Origin: Bacillota bacterium
GTDB lineage: Bacteria; Bacillota; Clostridia; Oscillospirales; Oscillospiraceae
Assembly (NCBI GenBank): GCA_017861415.1
Contig: JAGFXS010000020.1
Coordinates: 1-12,527 of the forward strand
DNA: 12,527 nt
Direction of reading: 5' to 3'
Positions 1 through 6,093 of this stretch are shown here, piece by piece (position 1 is the first letter of the stretch; every line of letters starts with the position of its first letter). The notes under the pieces were generated by a model that was not told where the DNA came from, ran no database searches, and worked only from the letters and a program-made list of their open reading frames with translations. Made by a program: the position numbers and the translations under genes.

Positions 1-12
1 GCCGACTTCTTT

Positions 13-45
13 TTGTTGTACTCCCCCGGGGGGAGGGCACAACAA
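13..45 (-). other. GC-rich hairpin in outward leader
   Basis: An outer stem (13-19 with 39-45, TTGTTGT/ACAACAA) and an inner stem (21-26 with 30-35, CTCCCC/GGGGAG) are visible, separated by a small asymmetric bulge. It lies in the RNA expected from the leftward promoter at 137-165. On neither strand is it followed by a clear run of T, so it does not look like a simple terminator. It may be a leader structure of a gene that starts outside the window. Confidence 0.5.
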
Positions 46-136
46 TCCGATTCTGGTGCTTTTCGTTTCGTTCATTGTTTAATTTACAAGGTGCACGCCC
101 TGTCGAGGGAGTTCCCGCTCTCTTTGGCGGAATTTA

Positions 137-165
137 ATAATACCACAGGAAATTTCCGGTGTCAA
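137..165 (-). promoter_or_regulatory. Strong sigma-A promoter reading leftward out of window
   Basis: On the minus strand the -35 box is TTGACA (160-165), the spacer is exactly 17 bp, and the -10 box is TATTAT (137-142). This is close to consensus. Transcription would start near 130 and leave the window at position 1. The spacer contains the perfect 10-bp palindrome GGAAATTTCC (148-157), a possible operator. No gene for it is visible inside the window. It lies downstream of the thioesterase gene, with no convincing terminator between them. Confidence 0.8.
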
Positions 166-223
166 CAGTCTTTTTCACTTTTTTTGCTTTTTTTGTCCAG
201 CCTTTGCCAACCCCGCTTTTGCC

Positions 224-646
224 TCATTCCGAATCCAAAAGAGACAGCATCTGAGCGTGCAGCTCCGGGTACTGCTTATCAAGGCGCACCGGGTGCATGG
301 ACGCATTGAGAAAGCAGTGCCCGGTTTCTCCTGTAGTCACCGGTTGCTCGCTGCCATCCCTATAAATCTGATATTCCACGGAAAACCGAACCCCGCCGAA
401 GCCCTTAAGCTTCACAACCACAGAAAACTCCTCGGGGAATCGAAGGGGCTTGTGAAATGTGGCGTTGCAATACAGCACCGGACTTAAAAGCCCCCACTCC
501 TCCATAGCGTGATAGGAAAGACCAACCTGCTCCAAGTAATGCAGGCGCGCCTCTTCAAAGAAGCGGGCATAGTTTGAGTGGTGGACGATTCCCATTCGGT
601 CTGTTTCATAGTAATGTACTTTCCTGATATATGGGGTGACTGCCAT
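224..646 (-). CDS. Acyl-CoA thioesterase, 4HBT hotdog family
   Basis: This 140-residue protein fits the usual 130-145 residues of the YbgC/4-hydroxybenzoyl-CoA thioesterase family. Near the N-terminus it has the signature ETDRMGIVHHSNY (residues 14-26). D16 matches the catalytic aspartate of the family, and the following FFEEAR helix is also typical. The predicted activity is hydrolysis of an acyl-CoA thioester in the cytoplasm; the acyl substrate cannot be read from sequence. The ATG at 646 has AGGAG eight bases upstream, which supports this start. The gene begins 17 bp after the CDF transporter stop on the same strand, so the two are very likely cotranscribed. No terminator is evident after the stop at 224-226. 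The family assignment is firm and the physiological role is unknown. Confidence 0.9.
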   Translation of the reverse strand: MAVTPYIRKVHYYETDRMGIVHHSNYARFFEEARLHYLEQVGLSYHAMEEWGLLSPVLYCNATFHKPLRFPEEFSVVVKLKGFGGVRFSVEYQIYRDGSEQPVTTGETGHCFLNASMHPVRLDKQYPELHAQMLSLLDSE

Positions 647-663
647 GTTATTCGCTCCTTTCT

Positions 664-1842
664 CTAAATGGTATCGAATCTTTTATAATCAAATGTAATG
701 GCAACATGATAGCTGCCATCCACCTGCTGTACCGCACGACCCAGCATCTCTCGAATCTCCTCCTCGCTGCCCTTCATTTCATAGGGAGTCACCACATCAA
801 AGAACAGCTCGGCCCTGTCATGCCTATTAATAAGCCGGAAATCATGGAAGGTAAGCCGCTGGTCAAGTTCACACAGCGTCTTCTGAATCAGGTCACACAG
901 GGCATCCATTTCTTCATCATCCACCAGAACCGGGTCATGATGAATCACCATTTGAATTCGGTGCTCTTCTCGGAAGCGCCGCTCTAACCGGTCTAATATC
1001 TCATGGGCTTCCATAGGGTCCTCGCGAGCATCCATCTCCACATGAAGTGTGGCAAAACGCTGCCCCGGACCGTAATCATGAACCACCAGGTCGTGTATGC
1101 TCAGGATTCGGGAGTCAAAGGTTAGCGTCTCCTCCCGTATGGTGTCCACTAGTTCAGGATCCGCCGAGACCCCGAGGAGCGGACTGATGGTCTCTTTTCC
1201 GATCGCGATACCACTATATATAATGAAGCACGCCACCAGCAGGCCGATGTATCCATCCAGCATCAAACCGGTGATCTGGGCAATCACCGCGGAGACAAGC
1301 ACCGCAGACGTGGTAATCACATCATTCCGGCTGTCTGCCGCCACCGCCATCAGGGTAGTGCTGGATATGCTCCGTCCAACAGTCCGGTTCATAGCGGCCA
1401 TCCACAGTTTTACTAGGATGGACAGCACCAAAACCGCCACCAGAGCTCCCGAAAATACAATAGGCGCCGGGTGCAGAATTTTTTCTATGGAATTGGTCAG
1501 CAGCTGGGCGCCAATCACCAAGATCAGAGCCGCCACTCCCAGCCCCGAAAGGTACTCCACCCGGGCATAGCCAAAGGGATGCTTTTCGTCCGGCTCCTTT
1601 CGGGCCAGATAAAACCCGATTAGGGTAATAACATTGGAAGATGCGTCCGTTAGGTTATTTACGGCATCTGCCGTGATTGACACACTGCGGGAGAGAATAC
1701 CGATGGTCAGTTTGCTTCCGAAAAGAAGAACATTGCACAGAATTCCCACCAAACCGGCCAGCACCCCATAGCGACGCCGCACCGACGGATCCTCCGTCCT
1801 CGTCCAATCCTTGACAAATAACCGTATGAGAAGTTTCGTCAT
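664..1842 (-). CDS. Cation diffusion facilitator (CDF) metal exporter with doubled C-terminal domain
   Basis: This 392-residue CDF-family membrane transporter probably exports a divalent metal by proton exchange. The membrane domain spans about residues 25-222. TM2 carries N62-x3-D66 and TM5 carries D170-x3-D174, the positions of the transport site. No histidine is present there, unlike zinc-type CDFs with HxxxD, so manganese or iron is more likely than zinc (inference). KHPFGYARVEYLSG (87-100) is a family hallmark. The cytoplasmic dimer domain is at about 225-305. A second segment, about 308-392, has a similar strand-helix layout and makes the protein about 90 residues longer than simple CDFs of about 300. 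The ATG at 1842 has AGGAGG five bases upstream. It is the first gene of an operon with the thioesterase. Confidence 0.92.
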   Translation of the reverse strand: MTKLLIRLFVKDWTRTEDPSVRRRYGVLAGLVGILCNVLLFGSKLTIGILSRSVSITADAVNNLTDASSNVITLIGFYLARKEPDEKHPFGYARVEYLSGLGVAALILVIGAQLLTNSIEKILHPAPIVFSGALVAVLVLSILVKLWMAAMNRTVGRSISSTTLMAVAADSRNDVITTSAVLVSAVIAQITGLMLDGYIGLLVACFIIYSGIAIGKETISPLLGVSADPELVDTIREETLTFDSRILSIHDLVVHDYGPGQRFATLHVEMDAREDPMEAHEILDRLERRFREEHRIQMVIHHDPVLVDDEEMDALCDLIQKTLCELDQRLTFHDFRLINRHDRAELFFDVVTPYEMKGSEEEIREMLGRAVQQVDGSYHVAITFDYKRFDTI

Positions 1843-1982
1843 CCAATCCTCCTACTGTCCGCCCTCACGCCGTGGACAAGCGGCCTTCATTCCTTCCTGG
1901 CAGCCTGCGCCGCGGTAGAAAGCTGCGTTTCTGTTTTCCTCTTCCTGGTTTTGCAGGTTTTCAGAAGCGCTCTATCCAATGT
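1843..1982 (-). promoter_or_regulatory. Structured 5' leader of the CDF-thioesterase operon
   Basis: About 140 nt separate the predicted start site (near 1982) from the CDF start codon, much longer than needed for a ribosome site. One helix pairs 1925-1933 with 1962-1970 (one mismatch) and encloses a short inner stem, 1944-1947 with 1954-1957. A second helix can pair 1900-1904 with 1922-1926, which overlaps the first helix. A metal-responsive RNA switch is conceivable before a metal exporter, but I could not match it to yybP-ykoY, NiCo or another known class. Confidence 0.4.
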
Positions 1983-1988
1983 ATGGAC

Positions 1989-2017
1989 ATTATACCAAAA
2001 CACCGTTTCCAAGTCAA
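1989..2017 (-). promoter_or_regulatory. Extended -10 sigma-A promoter for the CDF operon
   Basis: Read on the minus strand, -35 is TTGACT (2012-2017), the spacer is 17 bp, and -10 is a perfect TATAAT (1989-1994) preceded by TGG, giving an extended -10 element. The predicted start is near 1982. It is divergent from the liv promoters, whose first -35 begins at 2148. Confidence 0.85.
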
Positions 2018-2147
2018 AGCCCCACCGTGCCTCCTCATTCGGCTAAAACCCCTTGATTCCATACATTTTCCGTCTTTTATCCACTGCAAACCCACTTTTT
2101 TCGCCCTGCACCGTTAGCCTCGCCGTCTTTCAGAAACAGCCTCGTCG
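2018..2147. other. Non-coding spacer between divergent promoters
   Basis: About 130 bp lie between the CDF -35 box and the first liv -35 box. I see no believable reading frame with a ribosome site and no RNA gene. A short symmetric TTTCAGAAA occurs at 2128-2136, about 12 bp before the liv -35. It is too short to call an operator. Confidence 0.5.
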
Positions 2148-2175
2148 TCGACACTTCATTCTTGCTTTTTATAAT
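2148..2175 (+). promoter_or_regulatory. Candidate liv promoter P1
   Basis: TCGACA (2148-2153), five of six to the -35 consensus, is followed after 16 bp by a perfect TATAAT (2170-2175). It would start RNA near 2182. It overlaps a second candidate, so which one is used cannot be decided from sequence. Confidence 0.6.
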
Positions 2176-2190
2176 TCGATATTGTATAAT
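2162..2190 (+). promoter_or_regulatory. Candidate liv promoter P2
   Basis: TTGCTT (2162-2167), a 17-bp spacer and a perfect TATAAT (2185-2190). The predicted start near 2197 would put the first leader hairpin (from 2198) at the very 5' end of the mRNA. Confidence 0.6.
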
Positions 2191-2197
2191 GTCAACT

Positions 2198-2261
2198 AGT
2201 CCAAGCTGGCGGACTCTTGTCCGTCCAATGCGGACACGAAAGCGTCCAATTGTTTTTGGAC
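2198..2261 (+). promoter_or_regulatory. liv leader with three hairpins and repeated GTCCAA
   Basis: Three consecutive small hairpins are visible: AGTCC/GGACT (2198-2202 with 2211-2215), TGTCCG/CGGACA (2218-2223 with 2231-2236) and GTCCAA/TTGGAC (2244-2249 with 2256-2261). The hexamer GTCCAA occurs at 2199, 2223 and 2244, and CGTCCAAT is an exact direct repeat (2222-2229 and 2243-2250). Because all stems share GTCC and GGAC, arms could swap partners. It may be a protein-binding site, an mRNA 5' stabiliser or a regulatory leader; none is proven. Confidence 0.55.
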
Positions 2262-2291
2262 AAGGTACGTAAAAGGAATAGGAGGATAAAA

Positions 2292-3485
2292 ATGAAAAAA
2301 GTTCTTGCTATGCTTCTCTCTTGCGGAATGCTCCTCGCCTTCTTGGCAGGCTGCAACCAGACCACTCCCCCTCCCGCCGAAGGTGGCGATACCGGTAACG
2401 TGGTAACCATCGGCATCTTTGAGCCCCTCACCGGTGACTCCGGCGCAGGCGGCAAGCAGGAAATGCTGGGCATGCAGTATGCCAACAAGCTGACTCCCAC
2501 CATTGACATCGGCGGCGAAACCTACACCATCGAGCTGGTCTCCGCTGACAACGGCTCCACCACCGACAAGGCTCCCACCGCCGCTCAGCAGCTGGTTTCC
2601 GCTCAGGCAGCCGTCATTCTCGGCTCCTACGGCTCCGCTGTCTCCATTGCTGGCTCCCCCATCTTCGCTCAGGCCGGCATCCCCGCCATCGGCGTGACCT
2701 GCACCAATCCCCAGGTGACCGAGGGCAACGACCACTACTTCCGCATCTGCTTCCTGGATCCCTTCCAGGGCACCGTTCTGTCTAGCTTTGCTATTGAAAA
2801 GTTCCAGGCCAAGAAGGCTTACTGCCTGGCCGAGCTGGGCAACGACTATGACGTGGGCCTCACCAACTACTTCCAGAAGGCTTTTGAGGAAGTTAACGGC
2901 GCCGGCAGCGTTATCAGCGAGAACTTCCCCAACGGCAATGCTGACTTCTCCTCTTACCTGAACACCGCCAAGGCTCAGGGCGTGGACGTGATCTTTGCCC
3001 CCACCTCCATCAGCTATGCTACTCAGATCATTGAGCAGGCTGCCGCTCTGGGCATCGACATCGCTCTGATGGCTGGCGATACCTGGGACAACAACAAGGT
3101 CGTTGAGGCCGCTCAGGGCACCAACCTCCAGGTCTTCGTCTCCACCTTCTATCAGGAAGGCGGCAACACCGAGTTCGACACCGGCTTTAAGGCTTTCCTC
3201 AACGCGGATCCCCAGATGCTCACCAACAACGGCGGCAACGACATGATCTCTGCTGTCTCTGCCATGGGCTATGATTCCTACTATGTGGCTCTTGAGGCCA
3301 TGAAGCTGGCTGACTCCGTGAATCCCCAGGACATCATGACCGCTCTTTGGGACGTGGACTACACCGGCGTGTCCGGCAAGATCACCTTCAACGAAGTGGG
3401 CGACGCAGTCCGCGACACCGCCTACATCAAGGCCGTGGACACCGCCAACAACACTTGGGTCTTCGAGAAGGAACAGGGCATCTAA
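2292..3485 (+). CDS. livJ: Branched-chain amino acid ABC transporter substrate-binding lipoprotein
   Basis: This 397-residue type I periplasmic-binding protein (Peripla_BP_6 family) captures leucine, isoleucine, valine or related compounds outside the membrane and delivers them to LivHM. The start at 2292 is chosen because AGGAGG (2280-2285) sits six bases before it and the protein then begins with a lipoprotein signal: a charged MKK, a hydrophobic stretch and the lipobox LAGC with lipidated C21. A Thr/Pro/Gly-rich linker (22-36) precedes the mature fold, which opens with VVTIGIFEPLTGDSGAGGKQ (37-56). It is the first gene of the liv operon. Codon choice is unusually narrow (after codons 2-3 the lysines are AAG, with many GCC/GCT, GGC and CTG), as in highly expressed genes, and differs from livH. 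The exact amino-acid preference cannot be read. Confidence 0.94.
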   Translation: MKKVLAMLLSCGMLLAFLAGCNQTTPPPAEGGDTGNVVTIGIFEPLTGDSGAGGKQEMLGMQYANKLTPTIDIGGETYTIELVSADNGSTTDKAPTAAQQLVSAQAAVILGSYGSAVSIAGSPIFAQAGIPAIGVTCTNPQVTEGNDHYFRICFLDPFQGTVLSSFAIEKFQAKKAYCLAELGNDYDVGLTNYFQKAFEEVNGAGSVISENFPNGNADFSSYLNTAKAQGVDVIFAPTSISYATQIIEQAAALGIDIALMAGDTWDNNKVVEAAQGTNLQVFVSTFYQEGGNTEFDTGFKAFLNADPQMLTNNGGNDMISAVSAMGYDSYYVALEAMKLADSVNPQDIMTALWDVDYTGVSGKITFNEVGDAVRDTAYIKAVDTANNTWVFEKEQGI

Positions 3486-3521
3486 CTTTCGGTTACACAG
3501 AGATTCCTGTGCCACTTTCGC

Positions 3522-3549
3522 TGCGGCGGGGGCGCGAGCCCCCGCCGCA
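3522..3549 (+). terminator. Strong GNRA-capped hairpin after livJ
   Basis: A perfect 12-bp stem (3522-3533 with 3538-3549) is closed by a GCGA tetraloop and followed by a mixed, only partly T-rich tract. It lies 37 bp after the livJ stop and before livH on the same strand. It is probably a partial terminator or an mRNA stabiliser that lets livJ be expressed above livHMGF, as is common for binding-protein genes. Confidence 0.7.
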
Positions 3550-3590
3550 TTTGCGGGTTTCTTCTGTCAAAAATAGGTGTTTTTTGCTGC

Positions 3591-3634
3591 CTTGAAAGGG
3601 AAGCCTTGAGGTTTTCCTTTTCTCCCCTTTCAAG
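3591..3634 (+). other. Second large intercistronic hairpin, livJ-livH
   Basis: CTTGAAAGGG (3591-3600) pairs exactly with CCCTTTCAAG (3625-3634), enclosing a 24-nt region with a further imperfect stem (CC/GG around a TTGA loop). There is no T run after it. It ends 27 nt before the livH ribosome site and may act in RNA processing or as a barrier to decay. Confidence 0.55.
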
Positions 3635-3675
3635 ACCGCGAAATCTTTACCAGCAATTATAAAGGAGGCCCTTTT

Positions 3676-4593
3676 ATGGAAACTGTCCTTCCCTACCTGC
3701 TATCCGGCATATCTGTAGGTGGACAATACGCACTCATCGCCATCGGCTATACTATGGTCTACGGCATTTTGCGCCTAATCAACTTCGCCCATGGCGATGT
3801 CTTTATGGTCGCAGGCCTATTGATGGTCTACCTCAGTGCCAGCACTCCCTTCTATGTGGCAGTGCCTCTGGTTCTGGCCATCACCGTCACCTTAGGCTTC
3901 TGCATTGAACGCGTGGCCTACAGCCCCCTGCGCAGCGCCCCCCGGATGTCTATTATGATTTCCGCCATTGGCGTAAGTTATTTGCTTCAGAACGCCGCTC
4001 TTTATGTTTCCGGCGGCATGAACCAGATGTACCCCAAAATCCCCCTCTTTGCGGAATCTGTCCAGGTACTGGGCGCAACCACCAAGCGGGTAACCCTTAT
4101 CACTCCCGTACTTACCCTTGTTTTAGTGGTGCTTCTGGTATTACTGATTAATCACACCAAGGTAGGCATGGCCATGCGTTCGGTGGCTACGGATTTTGAA
4201 ACCAGCCAGCTTATGGGTATCAAAATCAACACCGTCATTAGCATTACCTTTATTATTGGTTCCTTCCTGGCTGCCATCGGTTCCATGCTCTATTTTTCCA
4301 ATTTTACCACCGTTATTCCCACCTCTGGTTCCATGCCCGGCCTGAAAGCCTTCGTGGCGGCGGTGTTTGGTGGCATTGGTTCTATTCCAGGTGCGGTTTT
4401 GGGTGCCTTTATCATCGGCATCTGCGAAAGCCTCATCAAGGGTATGGACAGCATGCTCATGACCGCTGGCATCACAACCCAGAACTTAGGTCTTACCACC
4501 TTTTCCGACGCATTTACCTTTGCCTTGCTGATCGTGATCCTCGTGGTGAAGCCCACGGGCATCTTCGGTTCCAAGGTCACGGACAAAGTGTAA
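3676..4593 (+). CDS. livH: Branched-chain amino acid ABC transporter permease LivH
   Basis: This 305-residue inner-membrane permease forms half of the translocation channel with LivM. The N-terminal YLLSGISVGGQYALIAIGYT (7-26) and INFAHGD (35-41) are highly characteristic of LivH. The conserved cytoplasmic/membrane segment GLKAFVAAVFGGIGSIPGAV (222-241), followed by LGAFIIGICESL, contacts the ATPases. The C-terminus has the usual VKPTGIFGSK end. AAGGAGG (3662-3668) lies seven bases before the ATG, confirming the start. Length matches the family (about 290-310). Its stop is 12 bp before livM. Confidence 0.95.
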   Translation: METVLPYLLSGISVGGQYALIAIGYTMVYGILRLINFAHGDVFMVAGLLMVYLSASTPFYVAVPLVLAITVTLGFCIERVAYSPLRSAPRMSIMISAIGVSYLLQNAALYVSGGMNQMYPKIPLFAESVQVLGATTKRVTLITPVLTLVLVVLLVLLINHTKVGMAMRSVATDFETSQLMGIKINTVISITFIIGSFLAAIGSMLYFSNFTTVIPTSGSMPGLKAFVAAVFGGIGSIPGAVLGAFIIGICESLIKGMDSMLMTAGITTQNLGLTTFSDAFTFALLIVILVVKPTGIFGSKVTDKV

Positions 4594-4605
4594 GGGGGGC
4601 TGCAT

Positions 4606-6093
4606 ATGAAAACATCAAGTCCTCTAGCTGCACGCGCTCCGAAGAAAAAGCAAAGCCACACACCCCAGATCATCACCGGATGCGTTATTTTGGCCGTTTA
4701 TGTGCTGGTCTTTGCCCTGGAACAAATCCTGCCCCAGAGCTCTATGATCTTTACCGTTCTGAAAAAGGGCGCCGCTTACGCCCTAGCTGCCGTCTCCCTT
4801 AACCTACTGAACGGTTTCACCGGCCTATTTTCTCTGGGTCAGGCAGGCTTCATGCTCATCGGCGCCTATACTTACTGCATCGTGACTATTCCCGTTGACA
4901 GACGCGCTGCCATTTACCAGTACTTTGACGGCGGTGCCCTCGACTTTACTCTCCCTGTGGTGGTGGCTCTCATTCTGGCCGGACTTCTTACGGCCTTCTT
5001 TGCCTGGCTCATTGGCCTACCAGTGCTGCGCTTGAAGAGCGACTACCTGGCCATCGCTACTCTGGGCTTTGCGGAAATCATCCGCGCCGTTCTTCAGTGG
5101 AGCAAGCTGGGCCCCATCACTAACGGCTCTAATGTGCTGCGCGAGTTCCCCAATTTCAACAGTTTTAACATTAAAGACCCTGCAACAGGACAGGTGGCCA
5201 TCTACACGTCAACCCTAGTGGCCTTCCTCATCGCCGGCTTCTGTATCGCTCTTATCGTCCTTCTGGTGAACTCTACCTACGGTCGTGCCTTTAAGGCCAT
5301 CCGGGATGATGAAATCTCCGCTGAGGCCATGGGCATCAATCTGGCCAAGCACAAGATGCTCTCCTTCGTGATCAGCTCCTTCTTTGCCGGCATAGGCGGC
5401 GCCATGCTGGCCATGTTCATGAGCACCGTCCAGGCCAAGAACTTTACCTCAATGATGACCTACGAAATCCTTCTCATTGTCGTCATTGGCGGCATCGGCT
5501 CCATCACCGGCAGTATTGTCAGTGCCTTCCTCTTTGTGGGCTGCTCTGAGTGGTGGCTCCGCTTCCTGGATAACCAAATGGCCCTAAACGCCACTGGCAA
5601 GATCCGCTTCGTGGTGGTCTTCCTGCTGATTCTGGTAGCCATGGCCCTGCTGCTCTACTTCCGTAACCGCACCGCACCTAAAAAGAAGCGCATGCAGATC
5701 TACGCTATCGGCGGTGTCTGCATTGCCGCGCTCATAGGGTGGCTCATTTGGTTCCAGTTTATGGGCAGCTATCAGGTGCCCCTCCTGCGGAACGGCTTCC
5801 GTGCCGTAGTCTTTGCGGTTGCCATCATGGGCGTGGTCCTGTTCTTCAGCAAAGGCATTATGGGTTCCAGAGAGCTACCGGATCTCTTCCGTAAACCTCC
5901 CTCCATCCCCAACCTTGTCTTTGTCATCGGGGAAATCCTCCTCTTCGTGGTGGCGCGTATGGCCTTCCACTCCAATTATGTCGCCATGGGCCTAGTCATC
6001 ATTGTCCTTCTGGGCTACTTGACTTTCCGTGCTATCAAATCCCAGTCCAAGTCAGCTAAATCCCTTTCCAAAGGAGGTGCCGAGAATGGCTGA
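4606..6093 (+). CDS. livM: Branched-chain amino acid ABC transporter permease LivM, enlarged
   Basis: This is the second channel subunit. Core LivM signatures are clear: KGAAYALAAVSLNLLNGFTG (54-73), FSLGQAGFMLIGAY (75-88), LRLKSDYLAIATLGFAEIIR (141-160), the loop AFKAIRDDEISAEAMGIN (228-245) and IVVIGGIGSITGSIVSAF (291-308). At 495 residues it is longer than usual LivM proteins (about 310-425). A stretch resembling the normal C-terminal end occurs twice: IRFVVVFLLILVAMALLLYF (333-352) and then FRAVVFAVAIMGVVLFFSKG (398-417) with GSRELPDLF. Two more hydrophobic segments follow (about 434-450 and 457-474). The start at 4606 has a weak GGGGGG ribosome site, and translation is probably coupled to livH. 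The gene overlaps livG by 8 bp. Confidence 0.93.
   Translation: MKTSSPLAARAPKKKQSHTPQIITGCVILAVYVLVFALEQILPQSSMIFTVLKKGAAYALAAVSLNLLNGFTGLFSLGQAGFMLIGAYTYCIVTIPVDRRAAIYQYFDGGALDFTLPVVVALILAGLLTAFFAWLIGLPVLRLKSDYLAIATLGFAEIIRAVLQWSKLGPITNGSNVLREFPNFNSFNIKDPATGQVAIYTSTLVAFLIAGFCIALIVLLVNSTYGRAFKAIRDDEISAEAMGINLAKHKMLSFVISSFFAGIGGAMLAMFMSTVQAKNFTSMMTYEILLIVVIGGIGSITGSIVSAFLFVGCSEWWLRFLDNQMALNATGKIRFVVVFLLILVAMALLLYFRNRTAPKKKRMQIYAIGGVCIAALIGWLIWFQFMGSYQVPLLRNGFRAVVFAVAIMGVVLFFSKGIMGSRELPDLFRKPPSIPNLVFVIGEILLFVVARMAFHSNYVAMGLVIIVLLGYLTFRAIKSQSKSAKSLSKGGAENG

Noticed and set aside
1..75. Short leftward open frame beginning ATG at 75 and open to the window edge
   Set aside because: It has no ribosome binding site, runs through the GC hairpin and encodes a proline/glycine-rich stretch with no recognisable domain.
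13..309. 98-codon rightward frame at the left end
   Set aside because: It has no ribosome site, no domain, crosses the outward promoter and runs into the thioesterase gene on the other strand.
2126..2140. TTTCAGAAA as a possible CodY box upstream of liv
   Set aside because: Only about nine of fifteen positions fit AATTTTCNGAAAATT. A similar partial match at 1957-1970 lies inside an RNA stem, so such matches occur by chance here.
2196..3515. Long reading frame opposite livJ (439 codons)
   Set aside because: It is an antisense shadow caused by the strong codon bias of livJ. It has no ribosome site and its protein is a low-complexity Gly/Val/Ala run.
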